This document shows positions 1 to 6,425 of a stretch of 7,945 nt of DNA, piece after piece. Location of the stretch: NCBI GenBank assembly GCA_024277485.1, contig JAJRVA010000095.1, forward strand, positions 1-7,945, read 5' to 3'. Origin of the DNA: Deltaproteobacteria bacterium (GTDB taxonomy: Bacteria; Desulfobacterota; Desulfobulbia; Desulfobulbales; Desulfobulbaceae). Both the position numbers and the translations under genes were made by a program. Positions within the stretch are counted from its first letter, which is position 1; each line of letters begins with the position of its first letter. A model generated the notes under the pieces. That model worked only from the letters and a program-made list of their open reading frames with translations, was not told the DNA's origin and searched no databases.

Positions 1-563
1 ATCCGGTAGACCTTTCTCCCCATTTCCAGCAGGGAAAGCCAGAAATCATAGTCTTCCCAGCCGTGAACCAGGCTCTCTTCATATCCGCCGGCCTCCTCCC
101 AGTCCGTCTTGCGAAAAAAGGCGGAGCAGAAGATAACATTATCAACAAGCATCTCCTCAAGAGAAAAATCCGGCAGATTCCACTCCGTCTTCTGGGCCCC
201 GAAAAGCCGCGCCCTGCAGTACACGATCCCGATTTCCCTGTCAGTGTCAAGAATCTTCAGCGCCTGTTCAACATACGTCGCCCCTATCCGGTCGTCAGCA
301 TCAAGGGGCAGGATATATTCGCCGCAGGACTCCCTGATCCCGTTATTCCTGGCCGCAGCAAGCCCCTGGTTGTCCGTCTGGATAACCCGGGTTTTCGGCC
401 TGTCCCAGGATGCCAGAATTTCATTGGTCTCCGGATCGGTCGAGCCGTCATTGACAATGATGATCTCATAGTCATCACAGGTCTGGGCCAGGACAGAATC
501 CACCGCCTCAGAGAGATAGCGGCCGTGATTATAACAGGGGATGATTACACTGACCCGGGCCAT
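1..563 (-). CDS. Glycosyltransferase family 2 (GT-A), 3' end outside window
   Basis: The N-terminal 187 residues of an inverting GT2 enzyme; the frame is open to base 1, so the C-terminal part is off the left edge. It begins MARVSVIIPCYN, the usual first strand of the GT-A domain, then carries IIIVNDGSTD (34-43, nucleotide-binding Asp), QGLAAARNNGI (66-76), ILPLDADDR (84-92, the metal-binding DxD as DADD), and GGYEESLVHGWEDYDFWL (159-176), where E170/D171 form the ED-type catalytic-base motif of the family. The ATG at 563 is chosen because the frame has a stop 13 codons upstream and no other start between. Predicted to add a sugar to the surface glycan at the cytoplasmic face of the membrane; donor unknown. 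Codon use and content match the neighbours. Confidence 0.93.
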   Translation of the reverse strand, partial: MARVSVIIPCYNHGRYLSEAVDSVLAQTCDDYEIIIVNDGSTDPETNEILASWDRPKTRVIQTDNQGLAAARNNGIRESCGEYILPLDADDRIGATYVEQALKILDTDREIGIVYCRARLFGAQKTEWNLPDFSLEEMLVDNVIFCSAFFRKTDWEEAGGYEESLVHGWEDYDFWLSLLEMGRKVYR

Positions 564-660
564 TCCATACCTGCCGTGTTGAAAAAATTCTTCATCATAC
601 TCTCATCTTTTCGGTATCCGCCCCCCAACATGGTTGAAGAAACAGGCCACCACCGTATAC
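564..660 (-). other. 97-nt spacer between acyltransferase and GT2 genes
   Basis: The widest gap in the window. It holds a run of six T on the coding strand but no stable GC hairpin ahead of it, so I see no terminator. A CAAC-CAT-GTTG mini inverted repeat (stem 4, loop 3) is too weak to matter. A short frame beginning ATGATGAAG (at about 598-590, after GATGAGAG) would encode about 17 residues and run past the GT2 start out of frame. It is probably meaningless. AGGT about 6 nt before the GT2 ATG is the likely ribosome binding site. A promoter here cannot be supported by eye. Confidence 0.4.
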
Positions 661-1677
661 TCACCGCCCCAGGCACACCGGTGTCACGTACCTGTCCAGG
701 AACCATGCCAGGAGAAAAAACAGGCCCATCCACAGAACTGTTGAAGTCAGAATCAGTATACCAACAATTGAAACGCTGCCGAAAATATCCATTAACGCGG
801 GCCATTTCCAGACAAAATAATTATGGCTCAGATAAATTGTATACGAACTTATCCCTAACAATGAAACATATTTTTTGACGGAAGAGTCCCGCCCAAGCCT
901 GTTTGCAAGGAACAGGACAATGGGTATGGCAAGGAGGGTACAGGTGAATTTCACTGTATTGTAGGGATATTGAAAGACAAAGAACAGGTACGGCAGCAAC
1001 ATGAAACTTATCCACCAGCGCACCCCCCGGGAGGACCATGACGCGATGAACATCCCCACCACAAACGCGGCAATATAATCGGTAAAGTACAGACGGTCCG
1101 ACAGCAGTAGAGAAACAGCACCATAGAGCAGAAAAAGCAGGCCGGCTGCAGCTACCCTCATCTCTTCCCCTTTCAATACCAGGGACAACGAGACGACACC
1201 ATAAACCGTTATCAGGCCGGAAATAAAATGAGCTGCCGAGTATATCGTATTTTCATATCCCAGGTACACCTGCAGGCCTGACAAATGAGCGATATACATC
1301 CCCGGTGTAATGCTCTCCTGGAAAAGAAAAATCTGCAGCAGCGCGTACATGGAGCAGGCGGCAAAGTAGAGTGGCCAGAGTTTGCAGAACCTCCTCCTCA
1401 GGAAATACGTTATGTTCCCGGACGTAAGGATATAGGACCGCATGACCCCGTAGCCCGAGATAAACATGAACATCCCCACTCCGACCTGGCCGATGACCCG
1501 TTTTATCGGGACATATATTTCACTGTACGGGAGGAAGGGGGGAATAAAATGACCTGCCAGGACAAAGATAATCGCAATGCCCTTGAGCAGGACTGTTTCA
1601 TCCTTCCTGATGATGACCATGTCGGTGAAATACTTTTTTAAAGGCAATACCACTGTCCCGTTATCAGCATATTTCAT
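661..1677 (-). CDS. Membrane acyltransferase, acyltransferase-3 (OafA/YrhL-like) family
   Basis: 338 residues dominated by about ten hydrophobic segments (roughly 31-46, 62-78, 100-119, 146-168, 174-192, 197-213, 221-237, 240-257, 278-290, 304-328), an inner-membrane protein. Family marks are the early catalytic-type histidine in VLAGHFIP (H43), GVGMFMFISGYG (66-77, matching the usual GVxxFFxxSGY), the basic LRRRFCKLWPLYF segment (93-105) and YLSHNYF (282-288, H285). Such enzymes move acyl groups, usually acetyl, across the membrane onto O-antigen or other surface glycans, so it most likely decorates the glycan made by this locus. The length fits a lone acyltransferase domain without the SGNH extension. 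The chosen ATG overlaps the upstream stop by 4 nt and has no obvious ribosome binding site, as expected for coupled translation; M20 is an alternative start. The acceptor sugar is unknown, and a sterol- or lipid-type acceptor cannot be excluded. Confidence 0.88.
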   Translation of the reverse strand: MKYADNGTVVLPLKKYFTDMVIIRKDETVLLKGIAIIFVLAGHFIPPFLPYSEIYVPIKRVIGQVGVGMFMFISGYGVMRSYILTSGNITYFLRRRFCKLWPLYFAACSMYALLQIFLFQESITPGMYIAHLSGLQVYLGYENTIYSAAHFISGLITVYGVVSLSLVLKGEEMRVAAAGLLFLLYGAVSLLLSDRLYFTDYIAAFVVGMFIASWSSRGVRWWISFMLLPYLFFVFQYPYNTVKFTCTLLAIPIVLFLANRLGRDSSVKKYVSLLGISSYTIYLSHNYFVWKWPALMDIFGSVSIVGILILTSTVLWMGLFFLLAWFLDRYVTPVCLGR

Positions 1678-2768
1678 GATGCTTTACGCAGGAGCTGCTC
1701 GTACAGGTCTTCATAGGCATGTATCATCCGTGCCATGTCAAAACGCTGCTCAATAACCTTCCTGCCGGCACGGCCCATCTCCTGCATCTTTTCCGGGTTG
1801 GAGAGGAGGTCGATTACAGGTCGGGCAACACTTTCAACAGAGTGGTCAGGGACCAGAATCCCGGTCCTGCCGGACTCGACTATTTCCGGGTTGCCCCCCA
1901 TGTCGGTGGCCACAACCGGTTTTTCCAGGGCCATGTATTCAATAATGACATTGGAGATCCCCTCTCCCTGCGGACTGAGCAGCACCCCGATGGTGCTTCC
2001 TTTGACCAGCGGTTCCGGATGGTCCGAATCTGTCACAAAATGGACGCATTTTTCAAGCCCTAAGGAACCGGACAGCTGCCGGCAACGATCCAGGTTTTCT
2101 CCGCGTCCGACAAGGACCAGTTGAAGAGATGGAAACGTGTTGCGGATTACTGGCAGGGCGCGGATCAATGCGGCCTGGTCTTTTTTTCGGGTAAAATTTC
2201 CCACCATGCAGATCGAGGGATCCCCAAAGGTAACCGGACGCACCCCGGAAAACCTGGCGCGTTCAACCCCGTTATAGATCACACGTGTATTCCGGTATTT
2301 CTCCACCCCGAAAGCCCTGATGCCGGCCCGGGAATTCGCCACTATCCAGGTGACGAAAACCATGCAGAACCGGCTTATCCAGTCCCGCCTGTTCAACCTG
2401 GGACGAGCGCTTCTGATGGAGCCGTTTATCACCGGACAACCGGTTATTTTACCGGCAACAACACCGGAGAAATCACTTATACTGCCGAAAGTGTGAATCA
2501 GGTCCACTTTGTATTGCCGAACAAAGCCGACCAGCGACAGGGCCAGGGTGCAGTCATACTGCGAGCTCTGCCTGACAGGGATGGTAAGATCGGCATACTC
2601 CATGGCCTCTTTTTCCCGCTCCCCGCCCTTGACCAGGACTCCGAAGGCCGTCCTGACGGTACCTGATCCCCGCAACCCTTTCAGCAGTTCCACGATCTGC
2701 CGTTCCGTCCCGCCGGCAGGCATACCGTCGGCAAGAATCAGGACAAGGGGAGGCCTGGCGGAACCCAT
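1674..2768 (-). CDS. Glycosyltransferase family 4 (GT-B, retaining)
   Basis: 364 residues, the standard size for a GT4 enzyme; predicted to act at the cytoplasmic face of the inner membrane, transferring a sugar from a nucleotide donor to a lipid-linked or growing glycan. Visible are the N-terminal acceptor-side motif MPAGGTERQ (16-24), IYNGVE (164-169), MVGNFTRKKD (188-197), LVLVGRGENLD (217-227), the EX7E catalytic/donor motif with E269 and E277 in EGISNVIIE, VVATDMGGNPEIV (285-297) and GILVP (303-307). A basic, hydrophobic stretch near 129-145 may contact the membrane. The start lies 3 nt after the upstream stop, with GGGAGA inside the end of that gene serving as ribosome binding site. The stop overlaps the acyltransferase start as ATGA. 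Donor and linkage cannot be read from the sequence. Confidence 0.95.
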   Translation of the reverse strand: MGSARPPLVLILADGMPAGGTERQIVELLKGLRGSGTVRTAFGVLVKGGEREKEAMEYADLTIPVRQSSQYDCTLALSLVGFVRQYKVDLIHTFGSISDFSGVVAGKITGCPVINGSIRSARPRLNRRDWISRFCMVFVTWIVANSRAGIRAFGVEKYRNTRVIYNGVERARFSGVRPVTFGDPSICMVGNFTRKKDQAALIRALPVIRNTFPSLQLVLVGRGENLDRCRQLSGSLGLEKCVHFVTDSDHPEPLVKGSTIGVLLSPQGEGISNVIIEYMALEKPVVATDMGGNPEIVESGRTGILVPDHSVESVARPVIDLLSNPEKMQEMGRAGRKVIEQRFDMARMIHAYEDLYEQLLRKAS

Positions 2769-2771
2769 CCA

Positions 2772-4127
2772 TCATCTCCCTGTCCGGCAGAGGACAACAG
2801 CCCGCGTGCCGGAGCCGTCCCAATGTACCAGGCCGGTATCTCCTCTTTCACATGGTTGGCTCCACCCTTGAACAAAAGCGGTCAGCCGGGCCTCTGACCA
2901 GCCCGTTTCTCCGACAATGAGATACCGCGATACCGGAAGCCAGTCAGTCCCTTGCAGGATTTCTTCTCCCTGTGCAGCAGGGACAAGGGCCAGGTCATGT
3001 TTCCACGGTGACAGTACGTCATCCTGGACTGACCGACCATTCTCACTGGAAATGACATCAAGCCTGGTAAACCCGTGATAATACATGTACCGGCGCACCA
3101 GGGGAACAGTATCATCCTGTCGAAGCAACACCACCCATGGGGCTCCTGCGGCAAGAAGATACATGGAAAGCGTCTCGTCAGCCAAACCGCAGTCCAGGAC
3201 GGAAGAGGTGGCCGGCTCCACACGGTTGCGGGCCAGAAAAACGGTCAACTCCTCCGCTTCCTGGCCGGGAACATGTTCCTCTTGCTCCGACCTGGAGGGG
3301 ACTCTGCCATGATGTTTCATTTCATCCAGCAGTTCCTCACCATAATCACTTGAGAACACGACAAAATTCTGTATATCCACATAGTAGGTGCCGCTTTCAT
3401 CCGCAACAATATTGTTCCTGAAATCAGGAGGCCGCAGATCGCAGTGTTCCCGGATACTGATGGTCTCCATGCCCAGCCGTTCCATGGTCTTTTTGAAGCG
3501 GTCGACAAACCGTAAGCCTTCCTCACCGGTAACCATCTCACCACGAACGGGCTGCACCAGAAAACCGTACTGCCGGCCGCCGTCTCCGGATTCAAGCCGG
3601 ATAATATCATACACCCTGGGTGCGAGCCCCTCCTCGTGCAACAGGTTGCTGATAACCGCCTTTTCCCGCATGCTGCCGACGGCAACCATGCTGAACCATG
3701 TCGAGGCTGGAGCTAATCGGTGCGAGGTATAATATGGAGTGGCATCAGGGGACATCTCCCTGCTCTTGATGATCTTTAACCCCACCGGGTCGGGGTAGCG
3801 GGCAGCAAGATCCGGACTGATCCGGGCGATGTCGTCCGGATCGCCCAAGTACACGCTGTGCCGTCCCGATCTGCAGTGCAGGCCGGCCTTCTCCAGCCGG
3901 GTTGTCAGCTCCACCCCTGGTTCCCTGCCGAAGTCAACATGTGACGGGACAACAGGGATTGACTGCTTCAACTGGGAATGTCGTGGTATGCGGCGGGCGG
4001 CAACATACCGTTTTGCCGCGAAATAGATGTAGAGCGTGTTGATCAGGTACCGGTCAAAAAAACGAAACAGGGGCCACGCCCGGACAGGCACCACTTTTTT
4101 CAGACCGGCCCTGATTCCACTACTCAT
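2772..4127 (-). CDS. Two-domain protein: atypical kinase-like domain plus methyltransferase-like domain
   Basis: 451 residues with no family I can name. Residues 17-45 are hydrophobic and aromatic with Arg/Lys, perhaps a membrane-surface helix. Residues about 88-270 read like a protein-kinase/aminoglycoside-phosphotransferase fold: GLKIIK (116-121, candidate ATP lysine K118), REKAVISNLLHEEGLAPRVYD (154-174, candidate helix-C glutamate E155), hinge-like FLVQPVRG (189-196), catalytic-loop-like HCDLRPPDFRNN (228-239, D230 and N238/N239) and YVDIQNF (249-255, D251 in the DFG position). The Asp-Asn spacing is longer than in ordinary kinases. Residues about 305-451 resemble a Rossmann methyltransferase (SVLDCGLADET, 309-319) with a degenerate glycine motif. 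Possible roles are sugar or lipid phosphorylation, or a pseudokinase scaffold. The start is 18 nt after the upstream stop, with only a weak GGTG 4 nt before ATG. The coding call is firm; the domain reading is by eye. Confidence 0.7.
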   Translation of the reverse strand: MSSGIRAGLKKVVPVRAWPLFRFFDRYLINTLYIYFAAKRYVAARRIPRHSQLKQSIPVVPSHVDFGREPGVELTTRLEKAGLHCRSGRHSVYLGDPDDIARISPDLAARYPDPVGLKIIKSREMSPDATPYYTSHRLAPASTWFSMVAVGSMREKAVISNLLHEEGLAPRVYDIIRLESGDGGRQYGFLVQPVRGEMVTGEEGLRFVDRFKKTMERLGMETISIREHCDLRPPDFRNNIVADESGTYYVDIQNFVVFSSDYGEELLDEMKHHGRVPSRSEQEEHVPGQEAEELTVFLARNRVEPATSSVLDCGLADETLSMYLLAAGAPWVVLLRQDDTVPLVRRYMYYHGFTRLDVISSENGRSVQDDVLSPWKHDLALVPAAQGEEILQGTDWLPVSRYLIVGETGWSEARLTAFVQGWSQPCERGDTGLVHWDGSGTRAVVLCRTGR

Positions 4128-4145
4128 GACACACCACGGCAGACC

Positions 4146-4928
4146 TTACTTGAAAAAATCACTGCCCAGCAGATTGTAGGGACCCAACCTCTCCTCCACC
4201 AGTTCCATGGTTGTTACGTCCCCTTTCCGGTCCCACGCTGTCTCATACTTCCTGGTAAAATTTCTCTCCAGGAACCGGACATTGTTTGTTCTGCCGTCAA
4301 TGAGGATAAAGGTACCGGGCAGAAAGGTGGGCTCCATCAGCAGCAGGTCCGCAGCCATGACGGTCCTTTCATCACACTGGAAACTGAGTCCGTTGATGTC
4401 CCCCTGCACGTCTTTAGGTGCCGGCCCGTCCAGGTAGATGAAATCCGGCACAATGTCCGGCAGGGTGTCGTAATAATGACAGAGCTGCCCGTTGAACCGC
4501 CCCGCATGCACCTCACTGTGCCGAAAATGAACGCGGTCGGCCAGGGCGGCAGGAAAACGGCTCCTTGTCTGCTCGATCCAGCGCAAAGAGGCGTCCACCG
4601 TGAACAACTGGAACATGAATCGATTTCTGATCTCCGGCTTTCCCGACAGATTTTCCCAGTCCTGCTGATTTTTCGCCAGGGCATGGGCCATGACGATGGT
4701 CGAATACCCCAGGCCGAACTCAAGAACAGTAAAGGATTTTCTTTCGCGAACCATCTTGTGCAGGCGCACAAGATCGGCGGGCTCGGGTGGAAAAGGGGTA
4801 TCAAGCCTGCCGCTCACCGTGTCGAAAACACTCCCCGGACCGGGAAGGTTCTCACCAAAGTCAATGAGTGCATCCAGCCCCTCCGCCACAATATATTCCT
4901 GGTACTGATCCTGGTGGTCAGCTTTCAC
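4146..4928 (-). CDS. Class I SAM-dependent methyltransferase-like protein
   Basis: A 260-residue soluble protein with a Rossmann-type methyltransferase pattern. Motif I is LEFGLGYS (69-76, an E/DxGxGxS form), an acidic residue closes the next strand in FTVDAS (D112), and DFIYLDGPAP (162-171) and ILIDGR (208-213) carry later strand-end acidic residues. The last two look like the DG motifs seen when substrate-site acids follow strands 4 and 5. The N-terminal 60 residues are a family-specific cap. I do not recognise a named family; in this locus it could methylate a sugar or a lipid-linked glycan. The start is GTG, chosen because it is the first start codon in the open frame and has GGAG 8 nt upstream (4937-4940). 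The frame stays open 15 codons further upstream without a start, and a stronger ribosome binding site serves a different frame there, so the true N-terminus is uncertain. The fold is well supported; the substrate is unknown. Confidence 0.72.
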   Translation of the reverse strand: MKADHQDQYQEYIVAEGLDALIDFGENLPGPGSVFDTVSGRLDTPFPPEPADLVRLHKMVRERKSFTVLEFGLGYSTIVMAHALAKNQQDWENLSGKPEIRNRFMFQLFTVDASLRWIEQTRSRFPAALADRVHFRHSEVHAGRFNGQLCHYYDTLPDIVPDFIYLDGPAPKDVQGDINGLSFQCDERTVMAADLLLMEPTFLPGTFILIDGRTNNVRFLERNFTRKYETAWDRKGDVTTMELVEERLGPYNLLGSDFFK

Positions 4929-4947
4929 AACAGTTGCTCCATTTACG

Positions 4948-4986
4948 TTATATTTCGAGTGTATCCGGACAGCTCAGGCCTGTCAT
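4948..4986 (-). other. 12-codon reading frame with strong ribosome binding site (leader peptide or frameshifted start)
   Basis: In the 73-nt gap before the methyltransferase-like gene, an ATG at 4986 opens a 12-residue frame (MTGLSCPDTLEI) ending in TAA at 4950-4948. It sits 7 nt after a full GGAGG, the best ribosome binding site I noticed in the window. It is not in frame with the methyltransferase (offset 58 nt). It could be a translated leader peptide coupling the two genes, or the original start of the methyltransferase separated from its body by an indel. It could also be chance; I cannot separate these from sequence alone. Confidence 0.4.
4968..4984 (-). repeat. Small inverted repeat GACAG/CTGTC
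   Basis: A 5-bp perfect stem with a 7-nt loop (GCCTGAG), starting at the G of the ATG of the 12-codon frame. It is followed by CCGG, not a T run, so it is not a rho-independent terminator. It could slightly mask the mini-frame's start, but a stem this short may well be chance. Confidence 0.3.
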
Positions 4987-4993
4987 GCCGAAA

Positions 4994-4998
4994 CCTCC
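4994..4998 (-). promoter_or_regulatory. Ribosome binding site GGAGG ahead of the 12-codon frame
   Basis: A complete GGAGG, 7 nt before the ATG at 4986 and directly after the upstream gene's TAA (5004-5002). The GTG start of the methyltransferase-like gene has its own GGAG at 4937-4940, 8 nt upstream. Two usable sites 57 nt apart therefore precede one annotated gene, which makes the real start ambiguous. Confidence 0.55.
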
Positions 4999-5001
4999 GT
5001 A

Positions 5002-6387
5002 TTATTCCTGTTTTTCGTTTTCAAGTATAAAACAGGACTGCCCGGCCCGGGAAAACCGTACCCTGGAAAAGCGTCCCGTCACTTTGCCAAACACCCCGAT
5101 CAGTTCCTGCAGTTCCTCCGGAGTGATGCCGGCAAATTTCTGCCTGTCATACCGGGCAGCATGTCTGTATGCGGGCAGCACACTCTGGACAGTATCTTTG
5201 ACCGACCGTGTTCTTTCCACCCAGGTCTGAACAAGGCGGGCCGAAGCGGAGAAATCCGGTCTGCCCTCTCCTGTCGGCAGGTCCTGCAGGCTCTGCACGA
5301 TACAATCCGACGACAGCACCCCCTCAGTGTGGCTGATATACCTGGCCGCGACTTTTTTGGCCTCCTCACTGCTGGTATATTTCTCACCATTTCCCGCCTC
5401 AATGATGTCAATCATGGTCTCCTGCAGTTCCTCCGGAGAGAAAACACTGGTACTGACTGAGTTGGGCAGATAGGTCTCATATTTTTCCGACAGCACCGGC
5501 CGATAGGCGATTGAGGGGACCCCCATCAGGTATGCTTCAATCCCGGTGGTGCAGTTGGAATGTATCACCGCGTCAGAGGCGATTATCCATTCCAGCACAT
5601 TGCCCTGTTTCGACACCCTGACATTGGGCAACCTGTCAGCCACCTGCAGCCATGCGCTGTCCCCTTCAGAGGGGTGAGGGCGAACAATAATGCTGTGATC
5701 CGGAAACCGGCTGCTGAGCCAGGGAACAGCATCAACAAAAAAGGTGAACAGCCGCTGCTGAAAATCGATCCAGTCATCAATGAATTTTTCACTTCCATGG
5801 GAAGTGCTGTGCATGAAGAGCTTCTTTGCCTCATCAACACCCTTGAAGTGATTACAGAAACCGAAATTGGTATTCACCAGGATAACGGGCCCGTGCTCGC
5901 TGTTCAACCGGTCAGCGGCAGGGGAATAAAAGGAGCGCAATTCAGGACGGAGCATGTCAAAGCGGGGATTGCCGGCAAGAAGAATGTCGTCTTTTCTGTC
6001 CGGAAGCGCACGGACAAGGATATCTCTCTGGACCGGTCCCCAGGCAAAGAATTTTTCCACAAGGTCAAAGGCCCGGCTGGAAAACCTGCTCTTCAGGTAC
6101 TGTTCCTCGTGAATGACCAGCCCCTCCTCGTCCCAGGCCACGATAACATTGCCCAGCCGCCGAAACCGGGCGAACCAGCGGTTTTTGGAAACAGCGATGC
6201 TCTTGTCGATGTAGATTCCGGGCGGGAACCTATGGAGTAAACTGCGCAGTTCCCGCTGCCCTCCCAGCACAACCCTGAAACCTGCCTCAGCCGCTGTCAG
6301 GGCAAGGAGCAGCTTACCATGAAATTCACGGACCTTGATCTCAACAGGAAGAAAAATATTTTTTACCACAGCGGGGTGCTTCTTCAT
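5002..6387 (-). CDS. GT-B-like surface carbohydrate biosynthesis protein, candidate CMP-ulosonate transferase
   Basis: 461 residues, no signal peptide or membrane helix, so probably cytoplasmic or membrane-peripheral. It resembles proteins annotated as 'surface carbohydrate biosynthesis protein' (I recall this as TIGR04396; not checked), which look like GT-B enzymes related to capsule and CDP-glycerol transferases. Visible are a first Rossmann-like half (1-165), a linker with GNPRFD (139-144), and a second half with VILVNTNFG (168-176), RPHPSE (236-241) and the nucleotide-site-like stretch HSNCTTGIEAYLMGVPS (276-292). DEEG at 86-89, HP at 238-239 and the S/T cluster at 277-281 resemble the D/E-D/E-G, HP and S-S/T motifs of bacterial sialyl- and polysialyltransferases. 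Residues about 360-461 form an extra tail of unknown role. It starts 38 nt after the CMP-sugar synthetase with GGTGA 5 nt before ATG, so using that enzyme's product is a reasonable inference. Transferase activity and donor are unproven. Confidence 0.72.
   Translation of the reverse strand: MKKHPAVVKNIFLPVEIKVREFHGKLLLALTAAEAGFRVVLGGQRELRSLLHRFPPGIYIDKSIAVSKNRWFARFRRLGNVIVAWDEEGLVIHEEQYLKSRFSSRAFDLVEKFFAWGPVQRDILVRALPDRKDDILLAGNPRFDMLRPELRSFYSPAADRLNSEHGPVILVNTNFGFCNHFKGVDEAKKLFMHSTSHGSEKFIDDWIDFQQRLFTFFVDAVPWLSSRFPDHSIIVRPHPSEGDSAWLQVADRLPNVRVSKQGNVLEWIIASDAVIHSNCTTGIEAYLMGVPSIAYRPVLSEKYETYLPNSVSTSVFSPEELQETMIDIIEAGNGEKYTSSEEAKKVAARYISHTEGVLSSDCIVQSLQDLPTGEGRPDFSASARLVQTWVERTRSVKDTVQSVLPAYRHAARYDRQKFAGITPEELQELIGVFGKVTGRFSRVRFSRAGQSCFILENEKQE
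5105..5123 (-). repeat. 19-nt direct repeat, copy 1 (PEELQE codons)
   Basis: This 19-nt stretch is identical to 5420-5438, in the same frame of the same gene and exactly 105 codons away. It encodes PEELQE around residues 423-428, near the C-terminal end of the 461-aa protein. Base differences begin immediately on both sides. The other copy encodes the same hexapeptide at 318-323. Confidence 0.7.
5420..5438 (-). repeat. 19-nt direct repeat, copy 2 (PEELQE codons)
   Basis: Second copy of the 19-nt identical stretch, encoding PEELQE at about residues 318-323 of the 461-aa protein. The residue before each copy is a helix-capping Ser or Thr (SPEELQE here, TPEELQE in the other copy), so both probably begin a helix. 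Similar codon choice alone could produce the identity. Confidence 0.7.
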
Positions 6388-6425
6388 TTTTTCACCGTTC
6401 TTCTGCGCATGAACCTGAGACGTCT

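Noticed and set aside
580..660. Possible terminator or promoter before the GT2 gene
   Set aside because: The T run has no GC-rich stem before it, and no convincing -35/-10 pair is visible. The GT2 gene fits as part of the same transcript.
63..878. Long plus-strand open frame (271 codons) opposite the GT2 and acyltransferase genes
   Set aside because: The minus strand here carries a GT2 gene with clear motifs and the end of an acyltransferase. The plus-strand translation is rich in Pro/Arg/Gly with no domain, as expected for an antisense shadow in GC-rich coding DNA.
4925..4942. 5-codon frame MEQLL ending across the GTG start of the methyltransferase (GTGA overlap)
   Set aside because: It has no ribosome binding site of its own and is too short; its GGAG is better explained as the site for the GTG start.
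3978..5030. Plus-strand open frame of 350 codons spanning two minus-strand genes
   Set aside because: It lies opposite parts of three minus-strand genes and two gaps, shows no recognisable motif, and has no ribosome binding site that I can see. The opposite strand explains the region better.
5560..6240. Plus-strand open frame of 226 codons
   Set aside because: It is opposite the conserved HP and DEEG regions of the 461-aa protein, with no domain pattern of its own.
6384..6410. 8-codon frame MRRRTVKK whose stop overlaps the start of the 461-aa gene as ATGA
   Set aside because: It has no proper ribosome binding site (AGG only about 3 nt from the ATG), and such short overlaps arise easily by chance.
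6418..6425. 8-bp palindrome AGACGTCT between the CMP-synthetase and the next gene
   Set aside because: A lone 8-bp palindrome is a common chance event (and a restriction-site sequence); there is no second copy or promoter element with it.
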